Shown here: piece after piece, positions 50,266-58,959 of the stretch | How the letters are laid out: each line of letters begins with the position of its first letter | Position numbering within the stretch: position 1 is the first letter of the stretch | DNA from: Paenibacillus harenae DSM 16969 | Lineage (GTDB): Bacteria > Bacillota > Bacilli > Paenibacillales > Paenibacillaceae | NCBI RefSeq assembly: GCF_000422465.1 | Contig: NZ_KE383846.1 | Location: 235,444 to 299,443, forward strand | Reading direction: 5' to 3' | DNA: 64,000 nt | Translations under genes and position numbers: made by a program | Notes under the pieces: generated by a model | What the model was told of the DNA's origin: nothing | Database searches by the model: none | Seen by the model: the letters and a program-made list of their open reading frames with translations, nothing else

Positions 50266-51420
50266 TTATATTTTGAGCGCCGCATGCCGGAGGCTGGACT
50301 TCTCAATTTGAATGGTCGCATGCTCGATATGGAACTGCGCCGCGATTTGCTTGATCGCCTCCTGCAGCACCGCTTGGCAATCGGCGTGATCCTCGACAAG
50401 GAGATGGCAGCTTAAGGAATCGAGTCCCGACGTAATCGTCCAGATATGAAGATCATGAACCTCCTTCACGCCGGAGATGCGCTGCAGCGCCGCTGTCACC
50501 TGCCCCGCGTCCACGTTCGCCGGTGTTCCTTCCATCAGGATATGGACGGTAGAGGTAACGATGCCCCAAGCACTTTTCAAAATAAGAAGCGCAACGACGA
50601 CACTAATAATCGGATCGGCGATATACCAGGAGAATAAGGACATTAGTATTCCGGCAATAATCGCGCCGACTGAGCCGATCGCATCGCCGATGACGTGCAG
50701 GTAAGCGCTGCGCACATTCAAATTATCCTTCACATCGGCCTTCCGCATGAGAAACCACGCGCTTGCCAGATTGGCCAGCAGGCCGATAACCGCGATGACC
50801 ATCATTGCTCCGCTGGCTACGGTCGGCGGCTCCGTGAACCTCTCGACAGCTTCGGCAATGATGAATGCCGCAATTACGAATAACGTGACCCCATTCAATA
50901 ATGCCGCCAATATTTCGAAACGATGAAAGCCGTATGTCCGTTTGGACGACGCCGGCCTTGCGGCAATCCACATCGCAGTCAAGCTTAGCGCCAGCGCGGC
51001 CGTATCGCTAAGCATATGTCCGGAGTCCGACAGCAGCGCCAAGGAGTTGGTAATCAAGCCGCCGACAAACTCCAGAAGCATAATGCCCCCGGTGATAAAA
51101 AGGGCGATGAGCAGGCCGGCTTTATTGTTCGGCCCGTGCGAATGGCCGTGATGGCCATGGTGGTGATGTCCGTGATGGCCATGACGATGGCTGTGCGAAT
51201 GACCGCCCGGGCTTGCGCCGCGGTCTTGTCCGCCGCTGCCGTGACTATTCTCGTTGCGATCGTGGCTGCACTCAGCGCCATGACCTTGCTTTCCATGCTC
51301 ATGGTTACATTCGTCGCCATGGCTTTGCTTCTCGTCATGCTTATGGTCGCAAGCCTTTCCGTGCTCATGCTGATGCTCGACCTGTTTTCCCGCATAATGC
51401 TCTTGACCTGACTTACTCAT
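50266..51420 (-). CDS. czcD: Cation diffusion facilitator (zinc-type efflux)
   Basis: A 384-residue CDF exporter. An N-terminal cytoplasmic tail of about 85 residues is extremely rich in His (HGHHGHHHHGHHGHSHG), with Cys-His pairs, and likely gathers zinc. Six membrane helices follow, with the metal sites in LLSDSGHMLSDTAALAL (H-X3-D) and YLHVIGDAIGSVGAI (H-X3-D), then a C-terminal cytoplasmic domain (VKEVHDLHIWTITSG). It exports Zn(II), perhaps Co/Cd, in exchange for protons. The ATG at 51420 with GGGGGAAAATGGG upstream is preferred over 51441. An ArsR-type operator and promoter lie directly upstream, and the ArsR gene is the next one up. Confidence 0.94.
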   Translation of the reverse strand: MSKSGQEHYAGKQVEHQHEHGKACDHKHDEKQSHGDECNHEHGKQGHGAECSHDRNENSHGSGGQDRGASPGGHSHSHRHGHHGHHHHGHHGHSHGPNNKAGLLIALFITGGIMLLEFVGGLITNSLALLSDSGHMLSDTAALALSLTAMWIAARPASSKRTYGFHRFEILAALLNGVTLFVIAAFIIAEAVERFTEPPTVASGAMMVIAVIGLLANLASAWFLMRKADVKDNLNVRSAYLHVIGDAIGSVGAIIAGILMSLFSWYIADPIISVVVALLILKSAWGIVTSTVHILMEGTPANVDAGQVTAALQRISGVKEVHDLHIWTITSGLDSLSCHLLVEDHADCQAVLQEAIKQIAAQFHIEHATIQIEKSSLRHAALKI

Positions 51421-51484
51421 CCCATTTTCCCCCGTTTTCAATCCGAAATCCTATGCCGCACTCTGAACGTTAATAAGATATAAC

Positions 51485-51504
51485 ATATGAACATGTGTTC
51501 ATAT
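51485..51504. promoter_or_regulatory. ArsR/SmtB-type operator of the CDF gene
   Basis: ATATGAACATGTGTTCATAT is a perfect 9-2-9 palindrome with the TGAACA core known from SmtB/CadC/ZiaR operators. It covers the expected transcription start of the CDF promoter. Confidence 0.85.
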
Positions 51505-51506
51505 GT

Positions 51507-51535
51507 ATTATATGAAAAATCATGTATGGTTGCAA
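51507..51535 (-). promoter_or_regulatory. Promoter of the CDF gene
   Basis: On the minus strand TTGCAA (51535-51530) and TATAAT (51512-51507) are separated by exactly 17 bp and followed at once by the operator. The remaining DNA to 51767 shows no gene. Confidence 0.8.
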
Positions 51536-51767
51536 TAGGCTCGCTCAATGGATTCCATCCTTATCCATGCTTCCCCGCGCTCCAGCAACTCATGCTTACA
51601 ACCAACATCCTATTCAAAAACACAATACTCGGCACAATGATACGCATGTCAAACAGGACTGCGTTTAAGCAGAACACTCTGAACCGTAAAATTCAAAAAA
51701 ACCACGCAAAATGCCCAGCCCTGTCAGGACGAAGTGCATTCATCGTAGTTTCTTCTTTGAATTACTC

Positions 51768-52133
51768 TTATCCATGCTTCAAATGCTGCAGCGTCAGCAT
51801 AATCATCTGCTCCACATGATCGTCGTCAAGCGAATAGAATACCGTCTTGCCAACCTTTCTGCGCTTCACGATGCGCATATTCCGCAGCAGCCGCAGCTGA
51901 TGGGACACGGCCGATTGGCCCATATGGAGCACTTGCGTCAAGTCGTGAACGCAGAGCTCCGACTGCACGAGCGCATGAATGATTTTCACCCGCGTCGGGT
52001 CGCCCAGCGCCTTGAACAGATCAGCAAGCTGAACGGCGGTCGTCTCATTAATCAGCTTGCTGCGCACACTCTCTATGTTCGTATCCGAGCCCGCGCATGT
52101 ATCATCGCAAGCGGCTGTCCCTTGATTATCCAT
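51768..52133 (-). CDS. ArsR/SmtB family zinc-type metalloregulator
   Basis: About 121 residues. Helix-turn-helix: LADLFKALGDPTRVKIIHAL, then SELCVHDLTQVLHMGQSAVSHQLRLLR. The alpha-5 metal motif is complete (DDHVEQMIMLTLQHLKH fits Asp-X-His-X10-His-X2-His). A possible alpha-3N site is seen as well: CDDTC in the N-terminal arm and ELCVHD, where CadC has ELCVCD. So it may bind Zn at alpha-5 and a softer metal at alpha-3N. It would release the operator at 51485-51504 on metal binding and allow CDF expression. The start is uncertain (ATG 52133 or 52139, GGTGGG upstream). It is on the same strand as the CDF gene, 348 bp upstream. Confidence 0.9.
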   Translation of the reverse strand: MDNQGTAACDDTCAGSDTNIESVRSKLINETTAVQLADLFKALGDPTRVKIIHALVQSELCVHDLTQVLHMGQSAVSHQLRLLRNMRIVKRRKVGKTVFYSLDDDHVEQMIMLTLQHLKHG

Positions 52134-52388
52134 GCTCATCCCACCAACCCTGTCAGTCTTGATGCTTATTATATCATGCTTCGCCTGGCGCTGCTTATAT
52201 CCCGCCTTGTTTGCGGAGCTTGAGCGCATGCATCCCGACAATCAAGAAAGAGCCACTCGAGGTAGAACACAATCAAAAATCGTCCGAACAAACCTGCAAG
52301 CACGTCAGGAGTGAACTGGCCATCGTTGCGGCTAGTCGATCGGATAACTTCGGCAAGAACGTTTTAAAATAACAAAATACGTTCAAAA

Positions 52389-52580
52389 CTATTTTTTAAT
52401 TACCATACAATCCCCTGTCGGAAACTGTACAATATCAGCCTTGAAGGCTTTGGCTACAGTTGTCGCAAGAGCCAGCAATTCCTCTTCATCCTTTGCCAGC
52501 AACGTCAGCGGCTGACCACCCAAATAGCGGTTTTTATCGGTCGTCACAAAAGCCAAAATACCTTGAATTTCTTTACTCAT
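52389..52580 (-). CDS. Capping-complex subunit for YIEGIA
   Basis: A 63-residue protein (ILAFVTTDKNRYLGGQPLTL near the start, IVQFPTGDCMVIKK at the end). It is the small partner that always follows YIEGIA genes in spore formers. Its ATG overlaps the YIEGIA stop (ATGA, 52577-52580) and GGGAGGAAAG lies upstream. The function is not known to me beyond this association. Confidence 0.85.
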   Translation of the reverse strand: MSKEIQGILAFVTTDKNRYLGGQPLTLLAKDEEELLALATTVAKAFKADIVQFPTGDCMVIKK

Positions 52581-53488
52581 TTATTCTTTCCTCCCACTAC
52601 GCTCGCATTCAATAATCGGTGCGTTTTCTTTACGCTTTCAAGCAAGGGAGTATTCAATATGGTCTCTTTCAACAGATCGAAGTTATGCACGATGGGGACT
52701 AGTACAATGATAACTCGTCCATCCATCAAATTTTGAAAACAGTATCGTTTTTTTCCTATCGCCCGGGTAGCTTCAAATAATACCGCCTGGCGTTGGCCGA
52801 AATGCTCCAAAACAATACGGAGATGAGGCTCGCGAGGATGAATTACGGCAGCAATACCTTCCTCCGAGAAAAACTTCTTTGCCTCCTCTTCACCTGCAGC
52901 ATTGGTAACAAACAGCCCGTCCACGTAAAGTTCGGAACCTTTGATTTCGATTTCCCCCTGCGTTATGGTAGCGATGTCCTTGACTTGCTTGCCTTTCGTA
53001 AATCGCCGTAGGAGGACGAATACTAACAGGCCAATCAGCGTACCGGCGACAATTTCGATCCAATCAGACAAATTCAGGAGCTGCATGGTCACACTCGTTG
53101 CAAAGGCGACAAGCAGAGCAAAATAATTCCTTGCTTCGAACGTTTTGGCGATACCGTCAATGTAAGAGTCACCGCGAATCGTATACTCGGTTTCTTCCAA
53201 GTCCCGCAGACTATCCCTTTCGGTCTTCCTCACTTCACGAAATTGTTGAATCGCAAGAGACAGGAAAGTAACAGCGACAAAGTTTTCGGTCATTAGGGTA
53301 GGTATGATAAAGGCGCCCAAAGCGGCTGCCAAGGCTCCCGTTACAAAATGAATCAAATATCCGTTCGGATGACTCGGGTATTGTCTGTAATCCTGCTTTA
53401 TAGTCAGGGCTCGTGCCAGCGTCCCTATAATAGTTGCCGTAACGATCATCACGAGATACGGCATGGAAATGATATCGCTGCTATCCAT
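52577..53488 (-). CDS. YIEGIA family membrane protein
   Basis: A 303-residue protein with about four or five N-terminal helices (PYLVMIVTATIIGTLARAL at the start) and the name-giving motif in the form GDSYIDGIAKTFEARNYFALL near residue 108. A C-terminal cytoplasmic domain follows. The family is confined to spore-forming Firmicutes and is presumed spore-related. The ATG at 53488 shares its A with the stop of the MocA-like gene (TGATG), so it is translated in the same unit as the molybdenum-hydroxylase maturation genes. GGAGAC lies upstream. Confidence 0.87.
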   Translation of the reverse strand: MDSSDIISMPYLVMIVTATIIGTLARALTIKQDYRQYPSHPNGYLIHFVTGALAAALGAFIIPTLMTENFVAVTFLSLAIQQFREVRKTERDSLRDLEETEYTIRGDSYIDGIAKTFEARNYFALLVAFATSVTMQLLNLSDWIEIVAGTLIGLLVFVLLRRFTKGKQVKDIATITQGEIEIKGSELYVDGLFVTNAAGEEEAKKFFSEEGIAAVIHPREPHLRIVLEHFGQRQAVLFEATRAIGKKRYCFQNLMDGRVIIVLVPIVHNFDLLKETILNTPLLESVKKTHRLLNASVVGGKNK

Positions 53489-54105
53489 CAATCTGTCTCC
53501 TTTTCATATAGTAAGGATTCATAATCGTTCTGTGTGTCGATGTCGATAAAACATTTTGCGTCATGCCAATCGATCATCATGCTTTTCTCCTTACCAACGT
53601 TCTGTATCATTCGCCGTGCTCCTTCATCGCCTTGCAGCTGTAAGAGGTCCGGGAACATACAAGAGTCAAACAATACGGGGGGACGGGGGATACCCTCATA
53701 ACGAGCGGCAATGAAAGCTTTGTTCTCATTGTTATATTGACTTACCATGTGATCTATCATCACTGCATTAACAAACGGCTGATCCGCCAGTATGACCAGA
53801 ACGGCATGCGCCTGCAAACCTTGAACTCTCATTAATCCGCATTTTAACGATTCTGCCATGCCGAGACGAGCTGTTTCGCAAGGAACATGGATCCATTTCC
53901 GGCGGTGAGGGTTCTCGAACATAAAAGAAGGGATCCAATCCAAGGAATCCTCCGCTTGGGTTACAACGGCTACACCATTCAACAAGGATGCCGCCGCCGC
54001 TTCCAGAGCAATGCTGCCAAGCGGTCTAGCTCCGACAGGCAGACACAATTTGGATCTGCCCATTCTCCTGCTCCGGCCGGCCGCCAGATATATTCCCCAG
54101 ATCAT
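53488..54105 (-). CDS. pucB: Molybdenum-cofactor nucleotidyltransferase (MocA/PucB-like)
   Basis: A 205-residue nucleotidyltransferase with the signature YLAAGRSRRMGRSKLCLPVG at the N-terminus and ILADQPFV in the middle. It would attach CMP (or another nucleotide) to molybdopterin before insertion into xanthine dehydrogenase. Its start lies 80 bp inside the XdhC-like gene with GGAGAGG upstream, and it runs directly into the YIEGIA gene. This is translational coupling on both sides. Confidence 0.88.
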   Translation of the reverse strand: MIWGIYLAAGRSRRMGRSKLCLPVGARPLGSIALEAAAASLLNGVAVVTQAEDSLDWIPSFMFENPHRRKWIHVPCETARLGMAESLKCGLMRVQGLQAHAVLVILADQPFVNAVMIDHMVSQYNNENKAFIAARYEGIPRPPVLFDSCMFPDLLQLQGDEGARRMIQNVGKEKSMMIDWHDAKCFIDIDTQNDYESLLYEKETD

Positions 54106-55132
54106 TCTTATCCTCTCCCCTCCTTAGACGATCGGCTTTTATGACATCCCCAAGTATGCTTATCGCTATCTCTTCCGGACCCTCGGCTCCAATGGGAAGG
54201 CCAACGGGTGAATGAAGCCAACTCGGAATCGCCCCCCCTAGCAACCTTGCGGTACGTTCCCTCGAACCCAAGATCCCAAAATACTGCAGCTTTTTAGATA
54301 TCAAGGCATGAATAATTTGTTGATCTTTTTGAAAATGGTGGGTCATTACGATCACGGAATCGCGCCTTGAGAATGGAAAATCGGCTGCAATCGTATCCGG
54401 TAATCCGATCACCCGTTCATTAGCTTCAGGGAAATGGATATGATTGCAAAGTGCCGGGCGCCAATCAGTAACGACAACATGGAATCCGGCTCTGGCGGCA
54501 AAACTGACAAGCGGCTTTGCATCCGGACCCGCGCCAAAAATAATCAGACGCGGTTTAGGCTCAAAGAACTGGATAAAGAACCGTTCCGTTGGTTGACAAC
54601 TCTCTTTCAATCCTTTCAATCCGGCCTTTCGGTTGGCAAATAGCCGGTCCAAATGCTGCGGTATCGCGCCGGACCATTTGCCAAACCACTGGTTGTTTTC
54701 TGAATAAAATAAATAATCGGTAACCGTCCACTCCTCTGACAGCCTTTTGATATGAAGCAAGGATATTCCATCGTTCAGTTGGCGCCGCAAATTATGTAAA
54801 TGTTCCGTCTGCTCGCCGTCCAACGGCTCCATTAGAACATGCAGGATACCGTTGCAGCCGTGTCCTTGTCCCCATGACAAATCGTCCTCAGCGCTTAAAT
54901 CATAAACCACGGTTCGAGAAACACCTTCTTCCCATACCAGCGGGGCTCTTTCCGCAAGATCGTCATCCAGACATCCGCCGCTTAAGAGCCCAACCCGCTT
55001 ATGGTCCTCCGTTAAGAGCATCATCGTTCCCTCTTTACGGTAAGCCGAACCCTCAACCCGGATAATCGTAGCTAACAGCTTCTGTCCGTTCGTATCTGAC
55101 AGAGCGTCCAATACATCATATAAATCTCCCAT
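54026..55132 (-). CDS. pucA: XdhC/CoxI-family maturation factor (PucA-like)
   Basis: A 368-residue XdhC-type protein that carries and sulfurates the molybdenum cofactor for xanthine dehydrogenase. The N-terminal part has VEGSAYRKEGTMMLLTED and GLLSGGCLDDDLAERA with the conserved GGC. The C-terminal Rossmann part has RLIIFGAGPDAKPLV, VVTDWRPALC, VIVMTHHFQKDQQIIHALI and FGILGSRERTARLL. It is the first gene of the minus-strand operon and divergent from the structural genes. GGCGAGGTG precedes the ATG. Confidence 0.92.
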   Translation of the reverse strand: MGDLYDVLDALSDTNGQKLLATIIRVEGSAYRKEGTMMLLTEDHKRVGLLSGGCLDDDLAERAPLVWEEGVSRTVVYDLSAEDDLSWGQGHGCNGILHVLMEPLDGEQTEHLHNLRRQLNDGISLLHIKRLSEEWTVTDYLFYSENNQWFGKWSGAIPQHLDRLFANRKAGLKGLKESCQPTERFFIQFFEPKPRLIIFGAGPDAKPLVSFAARAGFHVVVTDWRPALCNHIHFPEANERVIGLPDTIAADFPFSRRDSVIVMTHHFQKDQQIIHALISKKLQYFGILGSRERTARLLGGAIPSWLHSPVGLPIGAEGPEEIAISILGDVIKADRLRRGEDKNDLGNISGGRPEQENGQIQIVSACRS

Positions 55133-55235
55133 GGCACACCTCGCCTGAAAATCGAATTGTTATACAATATAACCAATCAGGTGCCAACTAAACCGGGAGC
55201 AGGTTTGGTATCGAGTAGTCTTATAGTTAAATGGA

Positions 55236-55241
55236 TATAAT
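55236..55241 (+). promoter_or_regulatory. Candidate -10 of the xanthine dehydrogenase operon
   Basis: TATAAT lies 48 bp before the ATG with no acceptable -35, which suggests an activated promoter such as a PucR-type one. A TTGGTTA core on the minus strand (about 55167-55173) is only a partial match to a PucR site. Confidence 0.35.
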
Positions 55242-55288
55242 ACGATTTGGGATGTACCTATTAAATAATGAATATGAGGAATCCATAG

Positions 55289-57622
55289 ATGACGATTGGA
55301 GATAGCATTTTCAGAAAAGAAGCCCTTGAGAAGGTTACCGGCACAGCAAAATATACGGATGACTACCATTCCCCGGCTATGCTGCATGCAAAGCTGATCG
55401 TTAGTCCGCATGCCCACGCCAAGATCAAATCGATCGACATCTTGGAAGCACAGAAAGCCCCCGGCGTACGTGCCGTTGTTACGGGACAAGCGGAATTCCC
55501 GCTCACCGGCGAAGAAATTCACGACCGTCCGCCTATTGCATTCGGAAAGGTTCGTTATCATGGCGAACCTGTTGCGGCGGTAATAGCGGACACTCTTCAA
55601 TTGGCAAAGAAGGCTGCAGAGCTGGTAAAGGTAACTTACGAGTCTTTACCTGTGGTCAATTCTCCATCCGAAGCCCTGAGCACAAGCGCTCCGCTCGTTC
55701 ACGAGAATTTGGGGCAGTATGAAAAGATCCAGCATGTTTTTCCGGAACCAAACACCAATATTGCAGACCGGATCAAAATTCGCAAAGGCAATATGGAGAT
55801 TGGCTGGCAGGAAAGTGAAGTGACCGTGGAAACCAATTTCTCGTTCGGTCCTTCCGATCATGCCGCCATGGAAACGCGGTGCGCAACCGCCGAAATTCGT
55901 CCGGACGGGCATATTCTCATTTCCTCCTCTTCTCAATCGCCGTATATGATCAAAAAACTGATGAGCGAATATTTTGATCTTGAAGCCGGAAAGATTATTG
56001 TGACCACCCCTTTAGTCGGCGGTGCTTATGGAGGAAAAGTGCCTACCCAGTTGGAGATCATTGCATATTTGGCTTCAAAAGCGGTAGGCGGAAGACCCGT
56101 TAAGGTATTTAATGAGCGGGAAGAAGACATGATTACATCTCCAGTACATATTGGCCTTGAGGCGACTGTAAAGCTCGGAAGCACAAGAGACGGCAAATTA
56201 AAAGCAGCGAAGCTGTTTTATACGTTCGACTCCGGGGCCTATTCGGATAAGGGGGCAACGATAAGCCGGGCTGCTGCCGTGTCTTGTACCGGACCTTATT
56301 TTATTGAAAACATTTGGTGCGATTCGCTCTGTGTATATACAAATCATCCTTATGCTACCGCTTATAGGGGGTTCAGCCATTCAGAAGTTTTATTTGCGTT
56401 TGAACGCACAATGGACGTGCTTGCAGAAAAGCTGGGAATGGATCCGTTTGAACTCAGGGAGAAAAACGCCATTCTTCCTGGCCACACTACTCCTACGGAA
56501 GTTGACCTGAATTCCAGCAATGTAGGGAATTTGCCCGAATGCCTGAGAAAGCTGAAAGAGTTAATGAAGTGGGACGAAGGAAGATTCATTAAAATCAATG
56601 ACCGAAAGGTTCGCGCCAAAGGCATCAGCTGTATATGGAAAACTTCTACGATCGATACGAACGCCAGCTCCGGCGTTATTTTGACATATAACCCGGACGG
56701 AAGTTTGAACTTGCTGTCAGGTTTAGTCGAAATCGGAACAGGTACGAAAACTGTTCTTGCGCAAATCCTTGCGGAAAAAATGAAAATGGATGTGAGCCAA
56801 ATCCATGTCCGTATGGAAGTGGATACGCAAACGATGCCGGAGCACTGGAAGACTGTTGCAAGCCGAGGCACCTACATGGCAGGAAGAGCGGTTCAGCAAG
56901 CGGCGGACGATCTCATCAGGCAGTTGAAGGATATGGCTTCGCGAGTATTGGTTTGTTCACCCGATGAATTGGAGGTCGGATACGGTAAAGTGATTGTAAA
57001 GGATGATCCGACGAAAAGCTGCATGATCGCCGATATCGCATACGGTCACAAGTATCCTAACGGTAATGCGATCGGCGGTCAGATTATGGCTAATGGAAAA
57101 TTTATGTTCAAGCATATGACCCATCTGGATCGTGAGACCGGCTCCGGCAAACCGGGTCCGGAGTGGACGGTAGGAGCTCAGGGAATAGAGATTGAGTTCG
57201 ACACAAGAGATTTTACCTATCGAATTCTAAAGGCTTATTCCGTTATCGATGTCGGAAAAGTATTGAATTATAAAGGTGCGCTGGGCCAGGTAATGGGCGC
57301 CATGAGCATGGGGATTGGATTTGCCGGGCGTGAAGCTTTTATCTTTGACAGAAAAGGCAAAGTGCTCAATCCGCAATTGCGTACGTATGTCCCGCCTCAT
57401 TATGGAGAGCATCCGGAATATATTGTTGAATTCGTGGAAACTCCTCATATCGATGCGCCTCATGGCGCGCGCGGCATCGGAGAACACGGCTTAATCGGAA
57501 TGCCGGCGGCGCTGGCAAACGTTTTGTCGAACGCCGCCGGAATAAACCTGAATCAACTGCCTCTTGTTCCGGAGTTGATATGGAAGATCAAGACTCAGGG
57601 GGTGCAAAATGATTCCGTATGA
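55289..57622 (+). CDS. pucD: Xanthine dehydrogenase-type molybdenum subunit
   Basis: A 777-residue large subunit of a molybdenum hydroxylase, probably xanthine dehydrogenase, which converts hypoxanthine/xanthine to urate. Visible are the N-terminal aldehyde-oxidase a/b hammerhead domain (KVTGTAKYTDDY, IAFGKVRYHGEPVAAVIAD) and the Moco domain with FSFGPSDHAAMETR, LVGGAYGGKVPTQ, YRGFSHSEVLFAFER and the active-site Glu in GARGIGEHGLIG. The length equals the stand-alone subunit of the three-gene type. Its 3' end overlaps the FAD-subunit gene by 14 bp. Other purine hydroxylases cannot be ruled out. ATGAGGAATCC lies upstream of the ATG. Confidence 0.92.
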   Translation: MTIGDSIFRKEALEKVTGTAKYTDDYHSPAMLHAKLIVSPHAHAKIKSIDILEAQKAPGVRAVVTGQAEFPLTGEEIHDRPPIAFGKVRYHGEPVAAVIADTLQLAKKAAELVKVTYESLPVVNSPSEALSTSAPLVHENLGQYEKIQHVFPEPNTNIADRIKIRKGNMEIGWQESEVTVETNFSFGPSDHAAMETRCATAEIRPDGHILISSSSQSPYMIKKLMSEYFDLEAGKIIVTTPLVGGAYGGKVPTQLEIIAYLASKAVGGRPVKVFNEREEDMITSPVHIGLEATVKLGSTRDGKLKAAKLFYTFDSGAYSDKGATISRAAAVSCTGPYFIENIWCDSLCVYTNHPYATAYRGFSHSEVLFAFERTMDVLAEKLGMDPFELREKNAILPGHTTPTEVDLNSSNVGNLPECLRKLKELMKWDEGRFIKINDRKVRAKGISCIWKTSTIDTNASSGVILTYNPDGSLNLLSGLVEIGTGTKTVLAQILAEKMKMDVSQIHVRMEVDTQTMPEHWKTVASRGTYMAGRAVQQAADDLIRQLKDMASRVLVCSPDELEVGYGKVIVKDDPTKSCMIADIAYGHKYPNGNAIGGQIMANGKFMFKHMTHLDRETGSGKPGPEWTVGAQGIEIEFDTRDFTYRILKAYSVIDVGKVLNYKGALGQVMGAMSMGIGFAGREAFIFDRKGKVLNPQLRTYVPPHYGEHPEYIVEFVETPHIDAPHGARGIGEHGLIGMPAALANVLSNAAGINLNQLPLVPELIWKIKTQGVQNDSV

Positions 57623-58457
57623 TTTTGCCTATTTTAAAGCATCGACCGCGGAGGAAGCCGTAGAGCTGTATCAGTCTTTGCGGGAGCAGGGAAAGCAGCC
57701 GGTCTATTATGCCGGAGGAACCGAAATAATAACGCTCGGAAGAATGAAAGAAGTTTATACGGAAGCTGTTATTGACATCAAAGGCATTACGGAATGCCAA
57801 ACCCTGCAATTAGAACAAAATCAGTTGGTGATGGGAGCCGCTCTCCCTCTTACCAAGCTGCAGGAGGCAAACCTATTTCCGCTGCTCAGCCAAACCATTA
57901 GTGAGATAGCCGATCATACAGCGCGAAACAAGATTACCTTGGGCGGAAACCTGTGCGGAAATATTTATTATCGGGAAGCCGTGCTTCCTCTCTTGATAGC
58001 GGATACTGACGTCGTCATTGCGGGAAAAAGCGGGAGAAGGCGAATTCCGCTGAATTCGATTTTCGATGAGCGACCGTGTTTGGAAGACGGAGAACTGCTT
58101 ACCCAGCTTATAACGCAATCAGACTATCTTGGACTGCCTTATTACAGCGTTAAAAAACGTAGACAATGGGATGTCGGTTATCCTTTGATTACGGTAACGG
58201 CGCTTAAAAAAGAAGGTAAAATCCGTGTATCTTTCAGCGGAGTGTGTCTTTTTCCTTTTCGCAGCGAACGGATTGAAGAATGCTTGAACGATACCCGGCT
58301 GAATCCGGATGACAGAATCGAGCGGGCGATACAACATTTACCTAAACCGATCTCCAATGATGTGGAAGGTTCTCCGGAATACCGTTTATTTGTATTAAAA
58401 AATACGCTGCTTGATGTTTTACAAGCACTGGAAGGAGAAACATATGCACACAACTGA
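57609..58457 (+). CDS. pucC: Xanthine dehydrogenase-type FAD subunit
   Basis: A 282-residue FAD-binding subunit of the CoxM/PucC type: N-terminal YFKASTAEEAVELYQSL, the FAD pyrophosphate loop VYYAGGTEII, the second FAD motif ITLGGNLCGNI, and a C-terminal CO-dehydrogenase-like domain. It passes electrons from the Fe-S subunit to NAD. It overlaps the genes on both sides (14 bp each), so all three are translated together. GGGGTGC precedes the ATG inside the upstream gene. Confidence 0.93.
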   Translation: MIPYDFAYFKASTAEEAVELYQSLREQGKQPVYYAGGTEIITLGRMKEVYTEAVIDIKGITECQTLQLEQNQLVMGAALPLTKLQEANLFPLLSQTISEIADHTARNKITLGGNLCGNIYYREAVLPLLIADTDVVIAGKSGRRRIPLNSIFDERPCLEDGELLTQLITQSDYLGLPYYSVKKRRQWDVGYPLITVTALKKEGKIRVSFSGVCLFPFRSERIEECLNDTRLNPDDRIERAIQHLPKPISNDVEGSPEYRLFVLKNTLLDVLQALEGETYAHN

Positions 58458-58920
58458 AATAACATTAGAGGTTAACGGGGAAACCCGATCTGTTACCGTC
58501 AGGAACGCTGATACCTTATTGTACGTGCTTCGGGATAAGCTGGGACTGACCGGGGCAAAGCCAGGGTGTTTGAACGGGGACTGCGGCACTTGTACGATTG
58601 ACGTGGATGGAAACCCCATGAAATCTTGTTTGATGCTGGCCGTTGAAGTACAAGAAGCCAAGATTACGACTGTGGAAGGTCTGAAATATTCGTCTTTACA
58701 AACTGAATTCGTAGATAAATTTGCATTTCAATGCGGGTATTGTACACCGGGCTTCATCATGAATGCCAATGCATTGATCAAACAATACCCTCATGCGAAC
58801 GACATGTTGATCAAAGAATGGCTTGAATCAAACATCTGCCGCTGCACAGGATATAAAGAAATCGAAGAAGCCGTAAAATCGGCTTTGGCTACCGCTCAAA
58901 CTGTATTAAGACAACAATAA
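58444..58920 (+). CDS. pucE: Xanthine dehydrogenase-type [2Fe-2S] subunit
   Basis: A 158-residue protein with an N-terminal plant-ferredoxin-like cluster (CLNGDCGTCTIDVDGNPMKSC) and a C-terminal four-helix cluster (QCGYCTPGF, NICRCTGYKEI). It carries electrons from the Mo site to FAD. The ATG at 58444 has AAGGAG 5 bp upstream and lies 14 bp inside the pucC-like gene. It is the last gene of the operon; no clear terminator is seen before the convergent DUF421 gene, 39 bp away. Confidence 0.95.
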   Translation: MHTTEITLEVNGETRSVTVRNADTLLYVLRDKLGLTGAKPGCLNGDCGTCTIDVDGNPMKSCLMLAVEVQEAKITTVEGLKYSSLQTEFVDKFAFQCGYCTPGFIMNANALIKQYPHANDMLIKEWLESNICRCTGYKEIEEAVKSALATAQTVLRQQ

Positions 58921-58959
58921 TACACCTTATACACCCAAGATTTCATTATGGTTTGAACG

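Noticed and set aside
55160..55180. PucR binding site between the puc-type operons
   Set aside because: Only the TTGGTTA core is present; other consensus positions do not match.
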